DNA of 64,000 bases from positions 62,001-126,000 of the forward strand of contig CALWBQ010000025.1 in NCBI GenBank assembly GCA_944376125.1. The letters run 5' to 3'. Below are positions 25,724 to 32,982 of this stretch, piece by piece. The notes beneath the pieces were generated by a model, which saw nothing but the letters and a program-made list of their open reading frames with translations, was not told where the DNA came from and made no database searches. The DNA comes from an uncultured Lachnospiraceae bacterium. GTDB taxonomy: Bacteria > Bacillota > Clostridia > Lachnospirales > Lachnospiraceae. The translations under genes and the position numbers were made by a program. The first letter of the stretch is position 1. Every line of letters begins with the position of its first letter.

Positions 25724-27070
25724 CTATAATTCGATTACAGGGATATTCAGCAGGCCGCAGACTTCCCTCAGCTCATCTGCAACATCGGCCCACACCAAGC
25801 TGTAGTGATGTGCTACACCCTCATCCATAATCTTCTCTATCACTTCCCGGACAGGCCGCTCCACTCTCACATTGGCCATAATACCTCTGGTGTAGCGATC
25901 CATATCCACAGCCTCACCTTTCATTAAGAACAGTTTGTACTGACCTCCGATATTGCAGAACCTGGCTATCGTCACTGTCCCCGGCTTCAAAGCTCCCCAG
26001 AAAGCAGTTCCCTGCCCTGCCAGAGGATGGTTTCTCATCAGCAGTTCGTACTTGGGATTTGCCAAAGACGGGGCCGCATTTCCACAGTGCCAGAATGTCA
26101 TAATATTATTCTCTTCATCAATGTTGATCATATCTGTAATAAAAGTAGGGAACCCCGTCAGATAATTTTCTGCAATCTGAGCCAGTTCGGCATCCACATC
26201 GCCCTCGCAGCCTATATGCACTCCGTCATCTGCCAGGCGCCCCAGAACTGCGCAGGGAGTTGTGTGGAGATTTCCCATCTCCGGCCAGCACTTGATTACA
26301 CCGTAATCATATCCCTGAGCCTTCATCACTTCTTTTAGCGCCAGGTACAGCTTAGAGTGATTTTCCAGATGGCCGTCCGGAAGCGTATCCATATTATAGG
26401 CCTTCTCCATTTTCTTCATATCAGCCTCATATGCCTCTTTTGGCAGCTGATCCATCTTATCAAAAACAACCTTCAGATCTGTCTCTTCGATCTTTACCCC
26501 GAACGTCCGGCGAATCAGGCTTTCATCGAATGCACAGTTATAAAATGCAGTGGGACGGTAGCCCAGCAGCCCCAGATTTGTATGGCGCATTGCTTTCACT
26601 GTGTGATACGCCAGAATCAGAGATTTTATCTTCTTTGCTGCTCTCTCATCCTCTTTGCTGCCATATACTGTGTGACAGACTGCCCCCAGCCGCTTCAGAG
26701 CCGCCGCATTCATTGTCATCGAACAGAGAGCATTAGCATACAGCCGGGTATTCTTCTCAAATGGGAGTTCATACGGAGCCCACAAAATAATCGGAACCCC
26801 AGTCATTTCTGTCAAATACGACGCCGCGTCATCGCCTGTAAAAGCACCGTAAACCATAACCATAATATCCACGGAGGCTTTCCTGAACTCTTCTGCGATC
26901 TCTTCCAATGCCTGGCTTGTACAGCCGATCTTACTAGCTCTTATTACATCCACCTGAGGAAACTTTTCCTCCAGCCAAGCGCCATATTCCTCGTTTCTCT
27001 GCTCCGGCAGTTCTTTTGGCCACCGTCCTGAATAAGTTGTTACAAATCCAAGGTGAAGTTTCTGCTCCAT
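25724..27070 (-). CDS. L-fucose/L-arabinose isomerase family protein
   Basis: A 448-residue cytosolic protein. The N-terminal FVTTYSGRWPKELPEQR, the middle NLGLLGYRPTAFYNCAFDESLIRRTFG and the metal-site region ending THTTPC-like CWPEMGNLHTTPCAVLGRLADDG place it in the FucI/AraA-related family, which interconverts aldoses and ketoses with a divalent metal. Members act on varied sugars, including sulfoquinovose in some gut Firmicutes, so the substrate is open. It is transcribed alone from a promoter with its own operator copy, which places it in the same regulon as the importer operon. Confidence 0.8.
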   Translation of the reverse strand: MEQKLHLGFVTTYSGRWPKELPEQRNEEYGAWLEEKFPQVDVIRASKIGCTSQALEEIAEEFRKASVDIMVMVYGAFTGDDAASYLTEMTGVPIILWAPYELPFEKNTRLYANALCSMTMNAAALKRLGAVCHTVYGSKEDERAAKKIKSLILAYHTVKAMRHTNLGLLGYRPTAFYNCAFDESLIRRTFGVKIEETDLKVVFDKMDQLPKEAYEADMKKMEKAYNMDTLPDGHLENHSKLYLALKEVMKAQGYDYGVIKCWPEMGNLHTTPCAVLGRLADDGVHIGCEGDVDAELAQIAENYLTGFPTFITDMINIDEENNIMTFWHCGNAAPSLANPKYELLMRNHPLAGQGTAFWGALKPGTVTIARFCNIGGQYKLFLMKGEAVDMDRYTRGIMANVRVERPVREVIEKIMDEGVAHHYSLVWADVADELREVCGLLNIPVIEL

Positions 27071-27107
27071 AGTCCCCTCCTATACTGTTTGTATATTTTT
27101 CTCTTTG

Positions 27108-27121
27108 TAAACACGTGTGTA
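27108..27121. promoter_or_regulatory. LacI-family operator, copy 3 (isomerase promoter)
   Basis: TAAACACGTGTGTA, centred on CG with one mismatched pair. It lies 9 bp downstream of the -10 box of the isomerase promoter. Confidence 0.7.
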
Positions 27122-27129
27122 TATGGTTT

Positions 27130-27157
27130 ATGTTACCATCTTTTTCTATTTTGTCAA
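27130..27157 (-). promoter_or_regulatory. Promoter of the FucI/AraA-like gene
   Basis: TTGACA (27152-27157), 16-bp spacer, TAACAT (27130-27135) on the minus strand. Confidence 0.6.
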
Positions 27158-27189
27158 GATATTTTTATGCTAAATGCCCAGTGCAGCTT

Positions 27190-28815
27190 TTATGCCAAGA
27201 TGCCGGCAGCATTCAGTCCAATCCCTAAAAGCAGTGTCAGACCTACCAGCCGGTACATACTCCACCCTCTTTTTTTGATCAGATAACACATCAGAGCAGT
27301 GTAAAGAACAGGCAGCATCCCCGGGAGCAGTGTATCCAAAAAATCCTGAAGGCTAAAGATCTCCGCATCCTGACTCCCAAACGTAATATCTGTAGTAATA
27401 TTTACATTGGCAACCGCCAGCCCAACGATCACAGCGCTCCCAACCATCCGAGCCGCCCTGGAAATCGGCTCCAAACTGTCTTTCAATGTCTCTGTCAAAG
27501 AAGTGCCCAGTCTGTAGCCCACTGATTCCGAAAAGCATTTTAAGCCCGCCAGGAGCAGATTCATCCCAAAGAGGAAGACCAGAGGGCCTGCCACCAGCCC
27601 CTGCCGTGCCATTGATGCCCCGATAGTCGAAAAAACAGGTGCAAAACAAAACTGTACCAGCGAGTCCCCGATTCCTGCCAAGGGGCCCATCAGAGCCATA
27701 CGGACATCCCTGGTTTCTCTGGTGGATAGGCTGCGGTTCAAAGTTACCAGATGGATGCTGGTAAGGATAGGCAGAAAATTAGGATTTACGCTGCAGTAAC
27801 TGATGCTGTCTTTCAATTCCCTCCGAAAATCCTGTTCTTCCGGAAACAGCTTTCGAAGCGCGGGAAACATAATATTGGCATACGACAGTCCCTCATAATT
27901 TCCATAATTATATCCGTTCTGCAGAAAATAAGATCTAAAGGCTATTTTTCTTGAAAGGAGGCGCAGGCTGGCATCCGGCAGAGGGCAGACACCGGTTCCC
28001 CCTTCCGCCTTCTCTGATGCGCGGTCTGTCCTCTCAGATTTTTCTCTCTTTATATCAGCCGCCGTACCTGCTCCGAGCGTTCTTGTCTCTCTAAAAAATT
28101 CCAGCAAAGCCAGTGCTGCAGCAGACAGGGCCACTCCGATCACCGGCATGTCCAGATAGGCCGCCGCCACGTATCCCAAAAGCAGAAACGGCACAATCTC
28201 TTTCCTCACCATAACCGTCAAAATCACGGCAAATCCGACCGCTGGGAGTATTTTCCCTGCTGTGCCCAGCCCCTCTGTCACCCATTGAGGAATCATCCGA
28301 ATCAGAGTCTCCAGGCTTTCCACCTGAAAAGCTGCTGTAAATCCGATCAGAAAGCCAGCGCAGATGAAAAAAAGGATCGTAGAATTTGCCAGCAAGCGGA
28401 ATAAGCCGTAATGTCCTTTTTCCACCGCGCTCTCCGCTTTTGCCGCCAATCCCGTAGAAAAAGTATAAATTCCAGTAATCAAAAACTGAATCAGCACAGC
28501 AAAGGGAAATGAGTACGCTAGAGCTGCCTCTGTGTCCACCCCATTTTCTTTCATCGTAATGGCAATGATCGCCCCGATAATCCCGGGGCCAACCGGATTT
28601 GGCGGGACCGATCCCCCCGAAGAGACGCCAAATCCTAAAAAAGCCAGCTCTCCTACTGCTCCCATGAAAAGCCCTGTCTCTACATCTCCCAAAATCACCC
28701 CTACACCCGTGGCCATCACCAGACATCGGGTCAGATATGTTCCTGTCAGCATACCCGTCAGACAAATCCCCGTCCACAAGCCAATCAATGTGCACTGAAT
28801 CAGACTGATTTCCAT
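27190..28815 (-). CDS. PTS mannose-family IIC-IID fusion permease
   Basis: A 541-residue membrane protein joining two normally separate subunits. Residues 1-240 are IIC: GLFMGAVGELAFLGFGVSSGGSVPPNPVGPGI is its signature. A charged linker (about 243-285) leads to IID, marked by FLQNGYNYGNYEGLSYANIMFPALR and MALMGPLAGIGDSLVQF. IIA and IIB, which carry the phosphoryl group, are not encoded nearby, so partners must come from elsewhere or the protein may transport without them. It has its own promoter and operator copy, placing it in the LacI regulon. Substrate unknown. Confidence 0.88.
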   Translation of the reverse strand: MEISLIQCTLIGLWTGICLTGMLTGTYLTRCLVMATGVGVILGDVETGLFMGAVGELAFLGFGVSSGGSVPPNPVGPGIIGAIIAITMKENGVDTEAALAYSFPFAVLIQFLITGIYTFSTGLAAKAESAVEKGHYGLFRLLANSTILFFICAGFLIGFTAAFQVESLETLIRMIPQWVTEGLGTAGKILPAVGFAVILTVMVRKEIVPFLLLGYVAAAYLDMPVIGVALSAAALALLEFFRETRTLGAGTAADIKREKSERTDRASEKAEGGTGVCPLPDASLRLLSRKIAFRSYFLQNGYNYGNYEGLSYANIMFPALRKLFPEEQDFRRELKDSISYCSVNPNFLPILTSIHLVTLNRSLSTRETRDVRMALMGPLAGIGDSLVQFCFAPVFSTIGASMARQGLVAGPLVFLFGMNLLLAGLKCFSESVGYRLGTSLTETLKDSLEPISRAARMVGSAVIVGLAVANVNITTDITFGSQDAEIFSLQDFLDTLLPGMLPVLYTALMCYLIKKRGWSMYRLVGLTLLLGIGLNAAGILA

Positions 28816-28839
28816 CTTTTTGCCTCTCCTCTCTCCTTA

Positions 28840-28853
28840 TCAACACGTGTGTA
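28840..28853. promoter_or_regulatory. LacI-family operator, copy 4 (PTS promoter)
   Basis: TCAACACGTGTGTA, with a perfect ACACGTGT core and an intact GTGTGTA right half shared with copies 1 and 3. It is 10 bp downstream of the -10 box. Confidence 0.65.
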
Positions 28854-28862
28854 TATAGGGCT

Positions 28863-28891
28863 ATCTTAAAGGGGGAGGACACAATTGTCAA
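28863..28891 (-). promoter_or_regulatory. Promoter of the PTS IIC-IID gene
   Basis: TTGACA (28886-28891), 17-bp spacer, TAAGAT (28863-28868) on the minus strand. Confidence 0.75.
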
Positions 28892-28901
28892 TATATTTAG
28901 G

Positions 28902-28937
28902 CAAAAATCAAGGCCGGACCGGAAAGCCCGGCCGGCC
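28902..28937 (-). terminator. Terminator of the PepSY gene
   Basis: On the minus strand GGCCGGCCGG, loop, CCGG-T-CCGGCC forms a GC-rich stem with one bulged base, followed by TTGATTTTTG. It stands about 50 bp after the PepSY gene stop. Confidence 0.7.
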
Positions 28938-28986
28938 AAAATCTCTTTACACGAATATCTGTTTCGTCAAACTCTGCGGCATCTGA

Positions 28987-29808
28987 TTAGTCGTAAATGC
29001 TTTCTGCATCCCAGTCTACGATATTTCCGGTGTTGGCATCCAATTCAAACTCATACTCTGTTGTCTCAAAGAAGAATTTTCCCTCGTAAAGGAGCCGGCC
29101 ATCGTCATAGTCCTGATGAATTCTTCCCCACGTAACCTGTGAATCTGACAGACCTGCAATTTTAAGCGCCTCCGCTTTTGCTTCCTCCAGCGTGATTCCG
29201 GCCTGGGCAGCGGCTTTCTGCGTCTTTCCTGATCCCGCTTTCCTGTCGTCCTGATAAAAACGCTCTGCGTCATAATCCCAACTGATAATGCTTCCTGTAG
29301 ATGCATCAATCTCGTAGTCATATTCCTTATAGTCATCAGTATAGAACTCTACCTCATAAACCTGTCTGCCATCATCGTAATCCAGCTTTACATTGATGAA
29401 AGGAACCTGGTCTGCCTCAACACCAGAGTGTTCCAGAGCTTTTGCCTTTGCTTCTTCTGATGTAACAGCTGCCTGAGTTCCGGAAGCTGCCCGGCTCCCA
29501 TCGTAATGGTAGGTAAGCTCTGCATCGTAATCCATGCTCACCACTGCACCGGTATTGGCATCAATCTCATAGTCATATTCCTTATAATCGGATGTGAAAA
29601 ATTCCACATCATATACTTGTCTGCCGTCATCGTAGTCCAGCTTCGCACCGATGAAAGCTACCTGGTTTTCTTTTACGCCTGCATTCTCCATTGCGATTGC
29701 CTTCGCTCTGTCTGCGGTAATCTGGGCTGCAAATACATTCATTGCCATGGCCGCGCAGAGTGCGCCTGCTGCCAGTCCGGTTCCTAACAATGCTGCTCTT
29801 CTCTTCAT
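28987..29808 (-). CDS. Secreted or anchored protein with three PepSY domains
   Basis: A 273-residue protein with a signal sequence (MKRRAALLGTGLAAGALCAAMAMNVFA) and three consecutive PepSY repeats. Each reads roughly AKAIAMENAGVKENQVAF, then LDYDDGRQVYDVEF and YDYEIDANTGAVVSMDYD. PepSY domains occur in inhibitors and sensors at the cell surface; no enzyme domain is present. The ATG at 29808 has GGAGGT upstream. The promoter has a direct-repeat activator site identical in layout to that of the PepSY lipoprotein at 34484-35371, so the two are probably controlled by the same response regulator. Confidence 0.85.
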   Translation of the reverse strand: MKRRAALLGTGLAAGALCAAMAMNVFAAQITADRAKAIAMENAGVKENQVAFIGAKLDYDDGRQVYDVEFFTSDYKEYDYEIDANTGAVVSMDYDAELTYHYDGSRAASGTQAAVTSEEAKAKALEHSGVEADQVPFINVKLDYDDGRQVYEVEFYTDDYKEYDYEIDASTGSIISWDYDAERFYQDDRKAGSGKTQKAAAQAGITLEEAKAEALKIAGLSDSQVTWGRIHQDYDDGRLLYEGKFFFETTEYEFELDANTGNIVDWDAESIYD

Positions 29809-29863
29809 AATTTCTACCTCCATATCGATCAACGTTTTGTTTTTATTTTCTTTTGATACCCAA

Positions 29864-29899
29864 ATCATAGAGGTCAATTATTAAAGAAACATTAAAGAA
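29864..29899 (-). promoter_or_regulatory. Activator-type promoter of PepSY gene 1
   Basis: Minus strand: TTCTTTAAT (29891-29899), 2 bp, TTCTTTAAT (29880-29888), 10 bp, then -10 TATGAT (29864-29869). The perfect 9-bp direct repeats are 11 bp apart, one helical turn, and cover the -35 position, as in PhoB/OmpR-class activation. Confidence 0.6.
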
Positions 29900-29911
29900 T
29901 AAAATTTTTCT

Positions 29912-30418
29912 TTATTTTCCGCACCACCTCTGGATGGCAGCTTCGGCATTCTGTACGCCGCTCCCTTGGATTGCAAGGCCCTTCTCTACTTTAGCCCCTG
30001 GACAAAGGCGGCAGATATCACTTTCGCTGCGGCCAAGGCCGCTGCCTTCATGGGTGCAGAAGGGGCGAATAATCTTGCCGGAAAAGTCAAAATGTTCCAG
30101 AAATGTAAATACGGGCATCGGCATTGTTCCCCAGTAGTTTGGATAGCCCAGATAAATCGTATCATACTGATCCAGGCTATTCGGATATTCTTTCAATTCC
30201 GGGCGGGCGTCCCTCTTCTGATCACTCTGAGCCTGGGCGATGCACTCATTATAATTCTTTGAATAAGATAGGATCGGCTCGATTTTAAATAAGTCAGCTC
30301 CCGTTATCTCCTGCAGCATCTTCGCAGCGATCTCCGTGTTGCCTACGGAAATAACCCGCAGAGCGCCCCTGAAATAGTTCTCATCAGCTCGTGAAAAGTA
30401 TGCAATGAGCTGTGCCAT
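29912..30418 (-). CDS. Flavodoxin
   Basis: A 168-residue FMN electron carrier. The start MAQLIAYFSRADENYFRGAL and the later YLGYPNYWGTMPMPVFTFLE plus PFCTHEGSGLG follow the flavodoxin-4 pattern, in which the phosphate loop after the first strand is long (SRADEN...GNTEIAAKML). It is 13 bp downstream of the aldo/keto reductase gene in the same direction, and the pair diverges from a LysR gene, so it likely supplies electrons in the process that LysR protein controls. Confidence 0.88.
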   Translation of the reverse strand: MAQLIAYFSRADENYFRGALRVISVGNTEIAAKMLQEITGADLFKIEPILSYSKNYNECIAQAQSDQKRDARPELKEYPNSLDQYDTIYLGYPNYWGTMPMPVFTFLEHFDFSGKIIRPFCTHEGSGLGRSESDICRLCPGAKVEKGLAIQGSGVQNAEAAIQRWCGK

Positions 30419-30431
30419 AGCGTTTCCTCCT

Positions 30432-31274
30432 TTATTTTCCTAATCCCGTCAAAAATTCTACCGTCTCTGGATCGTAATGGGAAAAGAACAAGCTCTCCCC
30501 CTCATCCAATTTGCGGATGGCTGCCATATCTTCCTCAGACAGCTGAAAGTCAAACACATCAAAATTCTGAATCATCCGGTCTTTGTGGGTGGATTTGGGA
30601 ATGACGACAACGTCTGACTGAAGCAGGAAGCGCAGTGCCGTCTGAGCAGACGACTTTCCATACTTTGCCCCGATCTCTGTGAGAACAGGATTTTGGAAGA
30701 AATCCCTGCGCCCCTCGGCAAAGGGCCCCCAGGATTCATGCTGAACGCCGTATTTTTTCATAATTTCGTGGGCCTTGGCCTGCTGCTGGAATACATGGGT
30801 CTCCACCTGATTGACCGCCGGTGTAACCTCTGCAAACTGGCACAGATCAATGAGACGGTCCGGATAAAAATTGGAAACCCCGACAGCTCGCACCTTTCCA
30901 GCTTTGTAGGCTTCCTCCATGGCCCGGTAGGTGCCATAATAATCATTAAACGGCTGATGGATCAGCAGAAGATCAATATAGTCGGTTCTCAACTTTTTCA
31001 GGGACTCATCAATGGATGCTTTTGCCTTTTCATAGCCGGCATTGGAAATCCATACTTTCGTGGTCAAGAACATTTCCCCGCGGGGAACGCCGCTCTTGGC
31101 GACAGCCTCCCCCACTCCTTCTTCATTGTGATACGCCTGGGCGGTGTCAATGGAACGGTAGCCCGCCGAAATGGCATCCGCCACACAGCGTTCCGTCTCA
31201 GCCGCATCTACCTGATATACACCGTAGCCCAATTTCGGCATTTTTACTCCGTTGTTTAATGTCACATATTCCAT
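30432..31274 (-). CDS. Aldo/keto reductase
   Basis: A 280-residue NAD(P)H-dependent TIM-barrel reductase. The catalytic tetrad is intact: D43 and Y48 in SIDTAQAYHNE, K73 in TTKVW and H106 in LLLIHQP. The cofactor end VVIPKSTHKDRMIQN is present. Members reduce aldehydes, ketoacids or diketones; the physiological substrate is unknown. First gene of a pair with flavodoxin. Its -10 box (TATAAT, 31313-31318) has a poor -35, and a dyad sits upstream, which suggests activation by the divergent LysR protein. Confidence 0.9.
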   Translation of the reverse strand: MEYVTLNNGVKMPKLGYGVYQVDAAETERCVADAISAGYRSIDTAQAYHNEEGVGEAVAKSGVPRGEMFLTTKVWISNAGYEKAKASIDESLKKLRTDYIDLLLIHQPFNDYYGTYRAMEEAYKAGKVRAVGVSNFYPDRLIDLCQFAEVTPAVNQVETHVFQQQAKAHEIMKKYGVQHESWGPFAEGRRDFFQNPVLTEIGAKYGKSSAQTALRFLLQSDVVVIPKSTHKDRMIQNFDVFDFQLSEEDMAAIRKLDEGESLFFSHYDPETVEFLTGLGK

Positions 31275-31312
31275 AATAAACTCCTCCTGTCCTGCGATCT
31301 TATTCTAACTGC

Positions 31313-31318
31313 ATTATA
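31313..31318 (-). promoter_or_regulatory. -10 box of the aldo/keto reductase-flavodoxin operon
   Basis: Perfect TATAAT on the minus strand with TTCCAT at the -35 position. The dyad at 31346-31361 lies at about -40 to -55, the usual activation site of LysR-type regulators. Confidence 0.5.
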
Positions 31319-31330
31319 TTCTCCATTGTC

Positions 31331-31359
31331 TTGACATGGAAGAATCGATGTTGTAACAT
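31331..31359 (+). promoter_or_regulatory. Promoter of the LysR regulator gene
   Basis: TTGACA (31331-31336), 17-bp spacer, TAACAT (31354-31359). The LysR-type dyad covers the -10 box, an autorepression arrangement. Confidence 0.65.
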
Positions 31360-31361
31360 CG
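31346..31361. promoter_or_regulatory. LysR-type operator between divergent genes
   Basis: CGATGTT-GT-AACATCG is a perfect 7-bp inverted repeat, containing a T-N-A type LysR box. It overlaps the LysR -10 and sits upstream of the aldo/keto reductase promoter. Confidence 0.6.
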
Positions 31362-31400
31362 TATTAACTAAAATGCAATACTAAAAGGAGGCATTACGAC

Positions 31401-32294
31401 TTGTTTAACCATCAGCTGACAGCCTTCGTGTGCGTGGCTGACTGCGGCAGTTTCAACAAAGCGGCGGAACGGCTGTACGTCTCCCCTCCTTCTGTGATGA
31501 AACAGATTAATTCTCTGGAACACCATCTGGGATTAAAACTCTTTGATCGGACCAATCAGGGCATCCGCCTGACGGCCGCCGGGCAGGTGATTTACCGGCA
31601 TGCGCGCTATCTTTTTGACTACTCTGCCAAAGCCATTGAGGAAGCGAAACAGCAGGAGCTTGCTGCTGAAACAACCTTTTGTATCGGCAGCTCACTCCTA
31701 AATCCCTGCAAGCCTTTTATGGATCTGTGGTATCAAGTCAACCAGGAATTCCCCGGTTACCGGCTTCACATCGTCCCTTTCGAAGACAACCACCAGGGCA
31801 TCTTGGCAGAAATCGCTGCTTTGGGGGAAAAGTATGATTTTCTCATAGCCGCCTGCGATTCCGTTTTTTGGCTGGATTTGTGCAATTTCCAAAAACTAGG
31901 GGACTGCCGGCTCTGCTGCGGGGTGGCCCGGGAGCACCGCTTGGCTCGAAAGGATTCTCTTACAGTAGAAGATCTTTTCGGGGAAACCATTATGATGGTA
32001 AAGGAAGGGGATTCCGGCTCCGTAGATGCTGTTCGCCGTGAGATCCAACTCCACCCAGAAATCCAGATCGAAGACACTGCCCAATTTTATGACATAGAAG
32101 TGTTCAACCGCTGTGCACAGACACAAAATGTTATGCTCACCCTTGAATGCTGGCGGGATGTCCACCCCGGCCTGATTACACTCCCTGTCAAATGGGACTA
32201 CCGGGTTCCCTATGGGATTCTGTATGCCAAACATCCCGCAAAGGAGATATTAAAGTTTTTATCTCTGGTAAAACAATTACATATCATTTCCTAA
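31401..32294 (+). CDS. LysR family transcriptional regulator
   Basis: A 297-residue regulator with an N-terminal winged helix-turn-helix (QLTAFVCVADCGSFNKAAERLYVSPPSVMKQIN, about residues 5-40), linker helix and an effector-binding domain to the C-terminus. It begins with TTG at 31401, served by AAAGGAGG 9 bp upstream. It is divergent from the aldo/keto reductase-flavodoxin pair and is followed after 13 bp by a response regulator gene whose ribosome binding site overlaps the LysR stop region, so all three regulatory genes appear co-transcribed. The effector is unknown; a redox signal would fit. Confidence 0.92.
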   Translation: MFNHQLTAFVCVADCGSFNKAAERLYVSPPSVMKQINSLEHHLGLKLFDRTNQGIRLTAAGQVIYRHARYLFDYSAKAIEEAKQQELAAETTFCIGSSLLNPCKPFMDLWYQVNQEFPGYRLHIVPFEDNHQGILAEIAALGEKYDFLIAACDSVFWLDLCNFQKLGDCRLCCGVAREHRLARKDSLTVEDLFGETIMMVKEGDSGSVDAVRREIQLHPEIQIEDTAQFYDIEVFNRCAQTQNVMLTLECWRDVHPGLITLPVKWDYRVPYGILYAKHPAKEILKFLSLVKQLHIIS

Positions 32295-32307
32295 AGGAGG
32301 AACTGCT

Positions 32308-32982
32308 GTGAGAATTTTAATTGCTGAAGATGAGCGGGATTTAAACCGTCTGATCGCAAAAATATTAGAAAAAGAAGGCTATGGGGTGGATGCCTGTTTT
32401 GACGGCAACGAGGCGCTCTACTATCTGGAACACACTGAATACGACGCTGCTGTTCTGGACATTATGATGCCTGGGAAAGATGGACTGTCCGTCCTTAAGG
32501 CAATCCGGCAGAAGGGGATCGACCTGCCTGTTATGTTTCTCACCGCCAAAGACAGCATTTCAGACCGGGTTCTGGGGCTAGACTCCGGCGCAGACGACTA
32601 TCTGATCAAGCCCTTTGATTTTGATGAACTCCTGGCCCGTATCCGCTCTATGACCCGAAAACGGACCCCGCATACATCCAGCGTCCTGACAGTAGGCGAT
32701 CTCCGCCTGGACACCGGCAGCCACACTGTCACAAGAGGAGGCGTTCCCATCGAACTGTCCTCCAAAGAATATGCCATTCTGGAATATATGTGTATGAATC
32801 CGGGCATCGTTCTCTCAAGAGAAAAAATAGAAAATCATATCTGGAACTATGATTACAGCGGCGGTTCAAATGTTGTGGATGTCTACATCAGTTATTTAAG
32901 AAAGAAAATTGACGGAGGGCACCAGAAAAAGCTGATCCGAACTGTCTGGGGATCCGGCTGGACCTTAAAGGAGGACACATGA
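32308..32982 (+). CDS. OmpR/PhoB-family response regulator
   Basis: A 224-residue regulator: receiver domain with acidic pocket AEDE, phospho-acceptor D51 in AVLDIMMPGKDG and Lys in FLTAKDS, then a winged-helix DNA-binding domain (GGSNVVDVYISYLRKKID, VWGSGWTL). It starts with GTG after AAAGGAGG. The stop overlaps the kinase start as ATGA. Its likely targets are the two PepSY promoters, whose 11-bp-spaced direct repeats suit a PhoB-type dimer. Confidence 0.93.
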   Translation: MRILIAEDERDLNRLIAKILEKEGYGVDACFDGNEALYYLEHTEYDAAVLDIMMPGKDGLSVLKAIRQKGIDLPVMFLTAKDSISDRVLGLDSGADDYLIKPFDFDELLARIRSMTRKRTPHTSSVLTVGDLRLDTGSHTVTRGGVPIELSSKEYAILEYMCMNPGIVLSREKIENHIWNYDYSGGSNVVDVYISYLRKKIDGGHQKKLIRTVWGSGWTLKEDT

